This document shows positions 39,213-50,869 of a stretch of 64,000 nucleotides of DNA, piece after piece (the stretch's first letter is position 1; every line of letters starts with the position of its first letter). The DNA comes from CAVUXJ01 sp963814975. Lineage in GTDB: Bacteria > Acidobacteriota > Vicinamibacteria > Vicinamibacterales > CAVVIG01. Both the position numbers and the translations under genes were made by a program. The notes beneath the pieces were generated by a model that saw nothing but the letters and a program-made list of their open reading frames with translations, ran no database searches and was not told the origin of the DNA. The stretch lies in NCBI GenBank assembly GCA_963814975.1, contig CAWFFB010000009.1, forward strand, positions 124,001-188,000, read 5' to 3'.

Positions 39213-40494
39213 CTAGCAGGGTGCTGAAAAATGAAGGTTCAGTACCCGGTTCCCTTCTTCTGATGGTGATGCGCTCATCTCGATGATTGAAATCTCTCTG
39301 TCCCCATCGTCGTCACGCTCGTTGCACCACGAGATTGCGCCAGCGCACCAGGTTGTAAGCGGCCGCGCCGAAGCTAAACAGCCAATCGACGAGGCGGCCA
39401 CCGCGGTGGCGGAGTTTGCGGAAGAGCGCGACGGTCTTCAGCCAGCCGAAGGCTTGCTCGATCAGCTTCCGCTTGCGCTGGCTCAGGGCATAGCCCGGAT
39501 GACGCGTCGTGCGACCGTCAATCGCGCTCCCGCCGGGCCCGGCGTATTGGGCCACGTGCGGCGTGATACCCATCCGGCGCACGGCCCCGACCCAGGCGCG
39601 TCTGTCGTACAGCTTGTCCGCGGCCACGGTGAGGCGGCGGCGTGTCAGCGGCAACTCGCCCAGCATCATGATCGCCGCGTCGCGTTCGCCGGTGCCGCTG
39701 GCATCCGTGACCGCCGTGTCGATGATGAAGCCATGGCGATTCTCGGTCAGCAGATGCCCGAGATAGGTCAGCTTCGCCTCGTGACCGGTCCCTTTCTTAT
39801 ACAGCCGCGCGTCGGGATCCGTCGTCGACTGATGGGTGTCGTTGCGCCGCATCTGCCCGTGGAAATTCACCGTCGGATTCTTCGGATCGTCGGGCGGCGT
39901 CCGGTCCGTGGGCCCTTGGGTTTGAAACTCTTGTGGCTGGCCCAGGCCTCGAGGAGCGTGCCGTCAACGGTGAAATGCTCGTCGGACAACAGGCCCTCCT
40001 GTTTGACGGCAGCAAGCACTTCCGCAAAGAACGCGTCTGCGATGTCGCCGTCGAGGAGCCGGTCGCGATTCTTCGTGAAGGTTGTGGCGTCCCAGATCGG
40101 ATCGTCGAGGCTCAGACCGACGAACCACCGGTACAGGACACTGTAGTCGAGCTCCTCCATCAGGAGGCGCTCGCTGCGAATGCTATCCAGCATCTGGAGC
40201 AGCAACGCGCGCAGCAACTGCTCGGGCGGGATCGACGGCCGGCCTATCGTCGAGTACAGCCGGTCGAACCGGGGCGACAGCGTCTGCAACGCGGCGTCGG
40301 TCATCCGACGAATCGGGCGCAACGGATGGTCCGCCCGGACACGCGCTTCGGGCGTCACATAGCTGAACATCGCGTCGTGACGCGGATCGTCACCTCGCAT
40401 AGGCACGCTCCCTTCCCGATGGTCGGAAGCATCGTAGTACGCCGGGATCAACATGTCGATCCCTTTGAAGTCACTTTTTCAGCACCCTGCTAGT
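39213..40494 (-). mobile_element. IS5-family insertion sequence with CTAG target duplication
   Basis: The element spans 39217-40490 (1274 bp). Terminal inverted repeats start CAGGGTGCTGAAAAA at both ends (39217-39231 and the complement at 40476-40490) and continue imperfectly. CTAG flanks both ends (39213-39216 and 40491-40494), matching the YTAR target preference known for the IS5 subgroup. It carries one transposase gene on the minus strand. Confidence 0.85.
39313..40400 (-). CDS. IS5-family transposase (one frameshift)
   Basis: The ATG at 40400 with GGGAAGGGAG upstream reads MRGDDPRHDAMFSYVTPEAR, then HPLRPIRRMTDAALQTLSP, IPPEQLLRALLLQMLDSIRS, TFTKNRDRLLDGDIADAFF, the DDE-start FTVDGTLLEAWASHKSFKPK and, after a frameshift near 39890, VNFHGQMRRNDTHQSTTDPD, ARLYKKGTGHEAKL, GFIIDTAVTDASGTGERDAA, LTVAADKLYDRRAWV and YALSQRKRKLIEQAFGWLKT. 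About 360 residues with a DUF772-type N-terminus. The ATG at 40454 is an in-frame alternative. One indel in an otherwise perfect element suggests sequencing error or programmed frameshift; no A6/A7 slippery site was seen at the spot. Confidence 0.82.
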
Positions 40495-40876
40495 GGGGAA
40501 ATCAAGTCGCGGAAAGCGATTAAGGCTAACCCAGGCGTGGCGAATTACGCGTCTCACGATTTCATGCGGGCACATCACGTTTCGTTCGACAGTGTTGCGA
40601 GAGCAGTCCGGTCAGGTGTCGGGGCAAGTCCTTCAGGATCCGCGGGGCACAAATACGTTCCTCACTAACGAGCCGATTGCTGCGGCTCGTCAATTGTTTC
40701 CTGCTAAGTGTTGTAAAGCAAATTGTGTCGTACGCGCAGAACGCACAAACCCTACGCGTGCCGCGTACTACTGCGCACCAGCAGTCTAGGGACGTCGAGA
40801 GGCGCATTGTCGCACGCAATTGCGACATTCGTGGGGCATGAAGAGCCGAGTGTCCACAACACCTGATCATGCCATG
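40495..40876. other. gene-free spacer between IS and sugar dehydrogenase
   Basis: No coding frame is recognised. The stretch is relatively A/T rich. It lies downstream of the dehydrogenase gene, and no clear stem-loop terminator could be resolved by eye. Confidence 0.35.
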
Positions 40877-43800
40877 TTACGGTGCCACGCCGCTGAACGT
40901 GGCGGTGGCGCGGGTGGAGACGTTGTGGCTGGTGACGACCAGCCCGACGTGCACGGTCGCGGCCATCGAGATGCTGTCACTCCCGATGAGCGTCCAGCTG
41001 GTCCCGGTGGTTGACCGGTACGCCGAGACGGTCGAGCCGCTCCGCACCAAACGCACCCAGGATGGCGCCGTACCCGCGCCGCCCACGGTGGTCGCGCTCG
41101 AGCCGTCTGTCGTGACCCGGCGCTGGAACGCCAGGCCATTCGCGGGCGTGACGGCCACGAACGCGTTCCGCGAACCGGCCCCTAGGGTCTCGCGCATCAT
41201 GACCCCGGCCTTGGCCCACCCGCTCGTGTTCTGCAGCGACGCCACCTGCGCGATGATCTCCCCATCCCCCGTGAGCATTCGATACGCGAAGTGGAACTGA
41301 TCCGCGGTGCCCCAGATATCGGCACCCGCACCGTTGAGTGTGAACGTGCCCGACGCATACGTCGCGCTCCCGCCGACGGCCGGGCTCCCGATGTCGGTGG
41401 CCAGCCACGGCGACGGGAGGGCCACCGCTGCGACCGTGAAACTCACCCCGTTACTCGCCACCCCGCCGACCGTCACCACCACGGTCCCCGTGGTCGCGCC
41501 ACTTGGCACCAGCGCCACAATGCTGGTCGCGCTCCAACTCGTCGGCGTGGCCTCCGTCCCGTTGAACCGGACCGTGCTCGTCCCTTGCGTCGCCCCAAAA
41601 TTCGTCCCCGCGATCGTCACCGCCGTTCCCACGGCCCCCGACGTCGGCGTCAGGCTCGTGATGCTCGGCGGCGATGAGCCTGTCGCGTTGGAGACGGCCG
41701 TGCCGCTGAACGTGGCGGTGGCGCGGGTGGAGACGTTGTGGCTGGTGACGGCCAGCCCGACGTACACGGTCGCGGCCATCGAGATGCTCTCACTCCCGAT
41801 GAGCGTCCAGCTGGTCCCGGTGGTGGACCGGTACGCCGAGACGGTCGAGCCGCTCCGCACCAAGCGCACCCAGGATGGCGCCGTACCCGCGCCGCCCACG
41901 GTGGTCGCGCTCGCGCCGTCTGTCGTGACTCGGCGCTGGAACACCAGGCCATTCGCGGGCGTGACGGCCACGAACGCGTTCCGCGAACCGGCGCCCTAGG
42001 GTCTCGCGCATCATGACCCCGGCCTTGGCCCAGCCGCTCGTGTTCTGCAGCGACGCCACCTGCGCGATGATCTCCCCATCCCCCGTGAGCATTCGATACG
42101 CGAAGTGGAACTGATCCGCGGTGCCCCAGATATCGGCACCCGCACCGTTGAGCGTGAACGTGCCCGACGCATACGTCGCGCTCCCGCCGACGGCCGGGCT
42201 CCCGATGTCGGTGGCCAGCCACGGCGACGGGAGGGCCACCGCTGCGACCGTGAAACTCACCCCGTTACTCGGCACCCCGCCGACCGTCACCACCACGGTC
42301 CCCGTGGTCGCGCCACTTGGCACCGGCGCCACAATGCTGGTCGCGCTCCAACTCGTCGGCGTGGCCTCCGTCCCGTTGAACCGGACCGTGCTCGTCCCCT
42401 GCGTCGCCCCGAAATTCGTCCCCGCGATCGTCACCGCCGTTCCCACGGCCCCCGACGTCGGCGTCAGGCTCGTGATGCTCGGCGCTCCCGCCACCGTGAA
42501 ATTCATCCCGTTGCTCGCCACCCCGCCGACCGTCACCACCACGGTCCCCGTGGTCGCGCCACTTGGCACCGGCGCCACAATGCTCGTCGCGCTCCAACTT
42601 GTCGGCGTGGCCGTCCGTCCCGTTGAACCGCACCGTGCTCGTCCCTTGCGTCGTCCCAAAATTCATCCCCGTGATTGTCACCGCCGTCCCTACGGCCCCC
42701 GATGTCGGCATCAGGTTGGTGATGCTCGGCGACGGTGGGCCTGTCGCGATGACGACGGCGGCGCCGACGAACGTAGCCATCGCGCGGGTGGAGACGTTGT
42801 GGCTGGTGACGGCCAGCCCGACGTACACGGTCGCACCCATGAAAATGGTGTCACTCCCGATGAGCGTCCAGCTGATCCCGGTGGTGGACCGGTACGCCGA
42901 GACGGTCGAGCCGCTCCGCACCAAGCGCACCCAGGATGGCGCCGTACCCGCGCCGCCCACGGTGGTCGCGCTCGCGCCGCCTGTCGTGACTCGGCGCTGG
43001 AACGCCAGGCCATTCGCGGGCGTGACGGCCACGAACGCGTTCCGCGAACCGGCCCCTAGGGTCTCGCGCATCATGACCCCGGCCTTGGCCCAGCCGTTCG
43101 TGTTCTGCAGCGACGCCACCTGCGCGATGATCTCGCCATCCCCCGTGAGCATTCGATACGCGAAGTGGAACTGATCCGCGGTGCCCCAGATATCGGCACC
43201 CGCGCCGTTGAGCGTGAACGTGCCCGACGCATACGTCGCGCTCCCGCCGACGGCCGGGCTCCCGATGTCGGTGGCCAGCCACGGCGACGGGAGGGCCGCC
43301 GCTGCGACCGTGAAACTCACCCCGTTACTCGCCACCCCGCCGACCGTCACCACCACGGTCCCCGTGGTCGCGCCACTTGGCACCGGCGCCACAATGCTGG
43401 TCGCGCTCCAACTTGTCGGCGTGGCCGTCCGTCCCGTTGAACCGGACCGTGCTCGTCCCCTGCGTCGTCCCCAAATTCGTCCCCGCGATCGTCACCGCCG
43501 TTCCCACGGCCCCCGACGTCGGCGTCAGGCTCGTGATGCTCGGCGGCGGTGTCGCGAAATTCGCGGTATACGTTCGCGGGGACGAACCGGCAACCACCGG
43601 ATGACTTTGCGCGCCTCCATCCGACCACGAGGCGAACTGATAGATCGTGGAGTTCACCGTTTGCGGCGACACCGCGCTGATCGAGTTGGTCGAGCCGCTA
43701 ATGACGGTGCGCGTGAACGGCGCGGTATCGACGAAGCTCCCGACCGCCAGCTGCAGACCCGAGGGGTTCGACTGAAACGTCAGATCGACGACCCGGGGAT

Positions 43801-46150
43801 AGAGCAGCACACTCTTCGTGTCTGGCAACCCGGTCGAATCCGTCGCGGTGAGTATCAGCTCCAAATACGAATAGTACTCATGATCGGGCGCAACAAACGC
43901 ACCGCTCGCCACCCCCAGAAAGTCTTGGATGGCGTGCGTATGACACGTGGACGGACAGTGATGGATGACCAGCGACCACGTCAGGCGAGAGGCGGGCATC
44001 TGCCCGTCTTCCGGATCGACGGCGCTTCCGGAGAAAGAAATCACGTCCCCCACACTCCATGTCGCGGTCGCCGACGGCGTCGCGATCGTCGCGGTGGGAT
44101 ACGCATTGTCAACCGTGATGAGGATGGAATCGATCTCCGATAAACCCTGATCGTCGGTCACTTTCAACTGGACCAAGTGCGCACCGCTTCCGTACGTGTA
44201 GCTGGTCTGCGGTCCCGTCGCATCGTTGAACGAGCCGTCGCCATCAAGGTCCCAGGCATACGCCAAGGCTTGACCCTCGGGATCGCTCGACCTTGAGCCA
44301 TCGAAGGAGACGGACATCGGCGCGGAGCCGACCACCGCACTGGCATCGATCTCGGCGGTTGGAGGGCGATTGCCGCTGAAGTACCGGACGCGCCGGATCG
44401 TCCCTTCATCCAGTGCCACGTAGAAGAGATCCCCGCCCGGACCAATCTGCAGTTGAATGGGGCCCTTCGCACCGGCGACGAAGGTCGCGATATGGGATGG
44501 ATCGGGGTCGCCGGAGACATCCTTGAACATGACCCAGATGCACTTGCGGGAATAATCGGCAAAGAACAGGGCCCGGTCAAAGGCCGTCGCATAGCTGCCG
44601 CCTCGATAAAAAGCCATGCCCGAGATCGACGAACTCCCGGTCGTGCAACTCTCGCCTGGCACTACGTTATCGGCGTGGTTGTAGGTATAGAAGGGCGGCG
44701 TCACCACGCCGGCGGTGTTGTAGAGGCCTTGGCAGATGCCGAGATTGGCTGCAGCATACCCTCCCTGCTGCCCCCCGCCCTCGTAACACGGCCACCCGAA
44801 ATTCTGGGCGGCCGCAATCGGATCAAGAACACGGTTGATTTCTTCCCAGGTCGTCAAGCCGACGTCGCCCACCCACAGTTCACGTGTGCCAGGGCGCGTG
44901 GTAAAGCGGAAGGGATTCCTCAGCCCGTACGCGACAATCCGCTTCGCATTGACGTCGGCGTGGCCGAACAACGGGTTGTCCGGCAGCGCGGCACCGGTAT
45001 CCGGATCAATCCGGATGATCGATCCGTCGAGCGTGACCGGATCACCGCTGGTCCGCAGGTCTTGCGAACGCAGGGCGCCTCCTTCATTCAAAGGGTCACC
45101 CCCCGGGTTCCCAAACTGGCCGTAGTCCACCGCCGTAAAGCTCGCGCCTTCCCCACCGCTCGCATAGAGCGCGCCGTCTTCGCCAAACATCAGTGTCCCG
45201 ATCGAGTGACTGGGGAATTGCTGGAACCAATCCCCGATGAGGACTTGCTCGGTGCCGGTCATGACGTTGCCATTCGCCTCGAGCCGCGAGAGCCGGGCAC
45301 TGGCGGTACACCCATTCGTGGTGGGACCCGGTGGTGTTGGGCAGTCATCATTCCATTTGGGTGCGGGTCCGCCGATGTCTCCGTCATAGGTGTACAGCAC
45401 ATACACGTACGGCTTAATCGGAAAGGCCGGATCCAGCGCCATGCCCAGGAGCCCGCGATCCCAATAGTTGTAGACCTTCGTCCTCAGATCGGCGAACAGC
45501 GTCGGGGTACCGGCCGAGAGGCTCGCGAAGACCTTGATGACTCCGCTTTTCTCGGCGACGAACACACGACCATCGGAGGCGAAACTCATCGCGGTGGGTG
45601 CGGTCAGCCCCTTGAAGACGATGCCGTCCAGAAACGTAGGATTGGCAGTTACGAATGACCATCCGACGGAACTGGTCATCGCGTTACCGGCGAGGTCCAC
45701 CGCTCCGCTCAGCGTGGCCGTGTATGTGCTTGTGCCCGGCAGATCGTTATCCGGGTCCAACGTGGCGGTGCGCGTGGCGCTGTCGTAACTCACGGTGGCG
45801 GGGACGATCACGTTGTTCGCGTCGCGCAGCACGAAGGCGATCGACGCGGGCTGCACCGGTTCATCGAAGCTGGCCTGCACACTGATCTGCGTGGACACGT
45901 TCGTGGCGCCTACGGCAGGTGAATGATTCACGATCGAGGGCGGTTCTGCATCGCCTTGCGCCAACGCCACCGAGCTGGAGTGCCCGCCTTGCACCACCAT
46001 CACGAGCGCGAGCGCCGGCAGCCACACCTCTCTTGCTGGCCGTCGCCGTACGGCACTCAACCAAGCCCGCCACTCAGCCCAGCACGGACCGGCCACACAC
46101 GTGTACCGATTGACTGGAGTATTATCCACAGGCGTCGCGTGATCATTCAT
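40877..46150 (-). CDS. secreted PQQ-dependent sugar dehydrogenase-like protein with PKD, IPT/TIG and DUF1349-like repeats (frameshifted)
   Basis: The export signal is near ALALVMVVQGGHSSSVALAQ. Next is an Ig-like domain (SPAVGATNVSTQISVQASFD), then a soluble glucose-dehydrogenase beta-propeller: GLTAPTAMSFASDGRVFVAE, FADLRTKVYNYWDRGLLGMA, FPSHSIGTLMFGEDGALYAS (catalytic-type His), RIVAYGLRNPFRF and NFGWPCYEG. Then a PKD domain (AYAWDLDGDGSFND), further Ig-like segments, and alternating IPT/TIG modules (SITSLTPTSGAVGTAVTIAG) and DUF1349-like modules (WGTADQFHFAYRMLTGDGEI, TLGAGSRNAFVAVTPANGLA), ending TATFSGVAP. Frameshifts fall near 43424, 42612 and 41991, all in the repeats. The first frame alone gives 940 residues, propeller included. 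The ATG at 46150 is preferred. Confidence 0.75.
40893..43560 (-). repeat. in-gene tandem repeats (TIG + DUF1349-like units)
   Basis: The DNA unit starting CTGAACGTGGCGGTGGCGCG at 40893 recurs at 41706 (813 bp later, exactly 271 codons) and again near 42767 (about 1061 bp later, i.e. one unit plus an extra TIG module). Units are nearly identical at base level. Removing two single-base insertions (near 41991 and 42612) makes the second spacing 1059, a multiple of three. Confidence 0.8.
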
Positions 46151-46195
46151 CTCAGTTGAACCATCCGCGGAGCACGATTCCCATACCGGAGCCAC

Positions 46196-47588
46196 TGACC
46201 GCGTTCGAGTGGCCCGCGATACTCGCGATCCTCACGTAAAGCATTGTCGGCACAATCGTGTTTCAAATCCTCATTCATACGTGGTCGTCAGCATCCATCA
46301 GCCGTTAGGCTGGCTCGAATATCTCGACGACGTGCGGTGCACGCCGCCGAGTGCCGACTCAGACCGTCCTCCAGACCGCATCCACCTGCTGATGACGCAC
46401 GTGGTCTCGACGTTTTTCCACGACCTCCACTGACGCGTCTGCCGTGCTCATCAGTTCAGCAGACTCCAATCGGTAATTGATGTGTCGCGTGAGATGCCGC
46501 CGCAGCGAACTGGAACTCGTCCAGGGTCTACGACGGCGGATCCCGCCCCTGAGATGGTGAACACTTCACTGGCGAGCGCTGCGCTTCTCCAGATACCGAA
46601 GCCGACGTCGGTCGCTCGACCGCCCAACCGGTGGGTACGGGCGATTGTGTGTGTGCAGGCGCTGTTCCGAGGAAAAACTCGCGCTCGAGTGACACACGGC
46701 ACGTCTGGACAGTATGCATGAATGTGTCGTATTGGCCACACCAGGTGCAATCAGCAGCGCTAACGCAAGTTCTGTGCCTCAGCATTACCCGCGATCGATC
46801 CGCGACGCCACATACATGTTTCCGACCTTCGTACGGTCGAACTATTCGGGATTCTGGATGTTGCCGAACGTACAGTCGGCAAGGATGTCGGGTCACCGCA
46901 CGAGCAGTATGGAATAGCGATGTCGTCGGTTGGGACTCCATTCATGAGAACTTCACCGGGCAAAGACATCTACGCTTGGCATCAGACCTCCGGAGCCAAA
47001 GGCTCACACAAAGGGTTCGCTGCTACTGTTCGGATGTTGAAACGGGTGTCGCCTTAGACTGTTGCGTATATGCCGCCGTGGAAGGTCGCCCACGCGCTGC
47101 CGCGACGGCATCGCATCCGTTCGGTCGAAGGAGCGCAATCCGAAAGGGCGCCGGACGTGGTGATTCTGAAGAACCTATCCACACGGGCATGTCGCCCGCG
47201 TTCAGAATCGGAGGGGCTTTGCTCGTTATCTGCAGATATGGTTCCCGCGCCGACGCGGCGACGTGGCGGCGGGTATTCGATGCGCGCGGTCGCCGACGAA
47301 TTGAACCGCCGAGGCTTTACCACGCGCACCAGTCGGGTCTGGTGCTTCGAGTACTGTCGATTCTGCGCCAAGTGGCCTAGCCACGGGATATGGCCGGACC
47401 GTCGTATCCCACGATGCCGCAATTGCAACGAGAATAGTGATTGATGGGTGACGAACCGACCGCCGTGAAGCAGACATCGGCTGGTATGCCATATCGTGCC
47501 CAGGGCAGGCGTCACTAGGAGCGGCAAGAAGAAGACTTGGCCGCAGCCACGGCGAGTCGGGAGGTCGCGCCAAACACGAAGCGGCCGG
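46196..47588. other. mostly gene-free region
   Basis: About 1.4 kb between the sugar dehydrogenase start and the end of the methylotrophy island. Apart from a recombinase-like fragment at 47265-47369 I recognise nothing. Composition is mixed and open frames on both strands are short. It may mark an old integration boundary. Confidence 0.4.
47265..47369 (+). pseudogene. serine recombinase C-terminal fragment
   Basis: Reads GGGYSMRAVADELNRRGFTT then RVWCFEYCRF. This matches the Recombinase-domain pattern (S-x-RAIA-x-x-LN-x-x-G-x-x-T-x-x-G-x-x-W) found in large serine recombinases. No catalytic N-terminal domain or zinc-ribbon follows in any frame, so it is a remnant at most. Confidence 0.35.
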
Positions 47589-48847
47589 TCACGCGATACC
47601 TCGTTCCCATACGTCGAGCTCCGCGTACACGCGCTCGGCGCGCCGGACGAGCGCAGCGTGGCACGAGGCCGTCTCGCGGCCGTCGGCGAACACCGTGCAG
47701 ACTGCCCCGCCGGCCGGGATTCGTTCGCCTGGGTGTGGCACGTCGCGAACGCTGGCATCGGCGAGCCACTCGCGCGTGTCGCCCACCGCGACGTCTCGCC
47801 GCGCGAATACCACCGCCTTGCCCACGGCGGCAGCGCCGCGTCGTGCCCGCACGAGATCGAACTCAGGCAGCACGCCATTGGCGCAGGCCGCCGCATGTGC
47901 CCCGAACACCGAGAGACCGTACGCGCGCTCCACGAGCTCCATGGACGCGCACCAGCGCGGGTTCACTTCGATGGCGTACGGAACACCGTCACGGGCGACG
48001 AAGTCGATGCCGTTGAGGCCGACCACGCCGAATTCCTCCGCCACTGCGCGGGCAAGCGCGCCCGCTCGGTCCACGAGCGCCGCATCGCCCGTGTCGCCGG
48101 CCGCCGTAAGGATGTTCCCGCAGTACCCGGTATCCCGCGGCCCCGAAAGCGCGATCGCCGATCAGCTGACGTGACACGCCAATCGGCACCGCTCGCCCGC
48201 CGGAGGCGACAAACACCACCGATCCGGGCGTTCCATCCACCCACTCCTGCAGGTAGCAGCCACGCGGCAGGCTCGCGGCGCCGGGCCATGCTTGTACGCG
48301 GTGCCCGCCCCCTGAAGCCAACGGCTTCACGAGCCACGCTGTATTCGGTTTCAGCCGGACCTCGCGCCGCGGCTGCATCGAGATCTGACTGGAACCTGAC
48401 ACCACGGACGGGTCGGGCGAGAGGTACGGAATGGGCAGGTCGAGCGTGAGACGCACCTCGGGCACGGTGCAGCCCCGGGCGCGGAGCGCCTGCGCGACCA
48501 GCATCGGATTGCGCACGCGTCGGAGCACTTCAGGCGCGTTCCCCCACAGCACCCGCCGCACGGCGAGCGCACTGACGGCCCTGGGATGGTTCTCAAAGCT
48601 CGAGAGGTACACGACCGCGTCGTACTCGACGCTTCGGGCAGCGCGTGTGGCGGCGCGCGCGGTAAAGCGCCGCCCAAGCGATAGTGCACGCACCGATGCG
48701 ATGCTGGTCGAGATCACCGAAGGCATCGATTGCCGTCACGACAAAGCCGGCTCGTGCCGCCGATTCGGCCGCCGCCCGGGTTGAGACGCCCGCGACGAGG
48801 ACGCGCCTGGGAAGAATCTTTAAGAGCGCTGTGTCAGCGTCCGTCAC
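47589..48847 (-). CDS. ATP-grasp family protein of the H4MPT gene cluster (two frameshifts)
   Basis: Starts RRVLVAGVSTRAAAESAARA, followed by a frame change near 48690, LDLPIPYLSPDPS, ATP-grasp elements TAWLVKPLASGGGHRVQAWP and CYLQEWVDGTPGSVVFVASG, a second shift near 48130, and VVGLNGIDFVARDGVPYAIE then VNPRWCASMELVERAYGLSV (Mg/ATP-binding Glu and Asn). About 415 residues. ATP-grasp proteins of this kind are regular members of H4MPT methylotrophy clusters and probably ligate an amino acid or acid to a pterin or methanofuran precursor, but the substrate here is not known. It begins 6 bases after the DUF1464 gene. Confidence 0.65.
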
Positions 48848-48853
48848 ATTACC

Positions 48854-49943
48854 TTAGGCGATCCCGAGGCGGGCGCGCGCTGGGGCCGGAGAGATCACGT
48901 AAAGATGGTCGAGCACCGTGCCCGCGCCTCCCGTATGCCCATCGCATCCACGAGCGCCGCCGATCTGCCGCCGGCAAGCCCGTCGGCAAGCAGGGCGGCT
49001 CCTTGGGCCGCCTGCTTGGCCACGGAGGCGAAGCCGCGTCAGCACGTGGACCGACCTATCCGCGAGGACGCCGGCGAACCGACGCGCGAACTCGTCCCGG
49101 ACGCCGCCAACGCGCGCCAACCGTCCCGAAAGGATCACGTCGCGCGCACGCGGCACCGACACGGCAAGCGCCGCCACGGCCTTTACTGCGCTCTCGACGT
49201 ACGCCTGCCCATGCAAGGCGGCCACGCGCCGTGCTCGGGGCCGCGAGCGTTCGGCTGGCGCTTCGGGCGCGCCGGCGATAGTGGCGGCGCCGCCGCCAAA
49301 CAGGAGGCGCTTGGTGACCGAGCCGGCAAGAAACGCGACTTCGCCGTCGAGCGCCCCGGCACTGCGCACGCCGAGCGGTCCCGACGTTCCACCGGCCCCG
49401 TCCACGATCCTTCCATCCTGAACCGCAATCGCCGCCGTGAACGCGCCGCCCAACTCGAGCAGGATGAACGACACATCCCGCTCGCTGCACCCACGCCGCT
49501 CAGCCTGCTCGCGTACGGCCAGCGCGACGGCGCACACCTTGTCCGCGGTGCCCATGTCGACGCGGTTCACCTTCCGGTGCGCCGGCACCGAAGGCGAGGT
49601 GCACGACGCCCGGGGTGAGGACGACCGGCGTGGAGGAGCGCGCGAGCACCCGCATCAGCGACCGGAATCCTGCGATGCCTCCGGACTCGCCCTCGGCGGA
49701 GAGGTACGCCAGCCGAAGGTCGGCCTCTGTGAGATCGCGTGCCGCAGTGAGCGGGAGGCCATAGCCGGAAGGTCCGGCGACGAGGTCGAGCGGCGCGGCG
49801 GCGTCGAGCAACCCGACGAGCACCGAAGGGTGGGCAAGCGCCTCAACGTCGGGAGCGATAGATCGAGAAAGACGCTGCCCGTCGTCGAGCCCGCACACAT
49901 CGACACTCACAGTGCCCGGGTCGATCCCAATCACGCGTGGCAT
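48854..49943 (-). CDS. DUF1464 family (ASKHA-like) protein of the H4MPT cluster (one main frameshift)
   Basis: Begins MPRVIGIDPGTVSVDVCGLD, with LVAGPSGYGLPLTAARDLTE and VVLTPGVVHLA. A frameshift near 49590 leads to VPAHRKVNRVDMGTADKVCA, SFILLELGGAFTAAIAVQDG, GTSGPLGVRSAGALDGEVAF and AYVESAVKAVAALAVSVPRA. The phosphate-binding type loops place it in the ASKHA fold, and the family is DUF1464, seen in methanogenic archaea and in bacteria with H4MPT. It is probably a kinase-like enzyme of cofactor synthesis; the reaction is not established. It overlaps the end of mtdB by 13 bases, which supports one operon. The C-terminus is partly out of register near 49000. Confidence 0.7.
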
Positions 49944-50869
49944 CGGTTCGCCTCAGATGGAGCCGGTAGAGCCTCGCGGGCAACGTCGGCGATTGTCTCA
50001 GCGTCGAGCACGAGATCGTTTCGCTCGAACAGGCGGGCGATGCAGGCCTTGTGGATTTTCATCTTCAGCTTGCCCACGCCCAGGGCGCCGAACACCACGA
50101 CTCCCTCGCGCTCCACGCCATCGTCGTTCACCTCGATCCCTTCGACCCGAGCGGCGGGACGGCATTGACGTCGGCGACGGCGCGAAGACCGGCGCGGCCG
50201 GCCCAGGCATCACGCGGAACGAGACAGATGCCGGCGCCGCCCGCGTTGAGAAGCAGCTCGGCGCCCTCGATCACGGCGGCTGCCTGCGAGCTGTCGGACA
50301 TCTTGACCGCGCGTACCGAATCGCCGAACCGCTTCCGGAGTCCCTCAATAGCCTCTGTACGTTTGCTCAGGTCTGCGGGACGTGAGGACGACGTCGGCGC
50401 CGGCCTTGGCGAGGAGGCCTGCGGCGCGAACACCCACGGGGCCTGTACCTGCGGTGACCACAACGCGACGGCCCCGGACATCGCTCACAGGGCCGGCAGC
50501 CTGCAGCAGTTTCGCGACTGCGGCGACGGCGGTGGTGTTCGATCCGTTCGAGTCGAGCATGACCGAGACACGCATCGGTCCGAAGAACGCTTTGCGGACA
50601 GCGGCCAGGAGCCGCTCTCCTGCGGCCATGTCGGTCCCGCCAATGAAAATGGCGGTGCTGTGGAGATCCTTTGGTCCGCGCGTAAAGATCGCGCCGTGGA
50701 CGAGGTCGCGGACTGCGTCCTCCTCAACGCCGCCATAGCTCATGACCTCGTCGGCGCCCGCGTCGAGCGCCGACCACGCGGTCGAAGACGCTCGGGTGCG
50801 GCGAGCTGTCGAGTTGCAGGAGCAGTTTGCGCACGGGCGGATGTGCGCGGGATGGGCATCGAGGCTCAC
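49931..50869 (-). CDS. mtdB: NAD(P)-dependent methylene-H4MPT dehydrogenase (frameshifted)
   Basis: Oxidises methylene-tetrahydromethanopterin to methenyl-H4MPT in the cytoplasm. Sequence landmarks are LDAGADEVMSYGGVEEDAVR, DLVHGAIFTRGPKDLHSTAI, FIGGTDMAAGERLL, VMLDSNGSNTTAVAAVAKLL, the Rossmann motif RRVVVTAGTGPVGVRAAGLL, NAGGAGICLVPRDAWAGRAG, ADVNAVPPLG and VFGALGVGKLKMKIHKACIA. Frame changes fall near 50770, 50365 and 50145; at the first, removing one G restores VVALDAGAD. The GTG at 50869 overlaps the fae stop (GTGA), a sign of coupling. Reconstructed length is about 300 residues, the family norm. Confidence 0.88.

Noticed and set aside
40893..43560. CRISPR array
   Set aside because: The repeats are about 813 bases, coding and contiguous, with no short repeat-spacer pattern.
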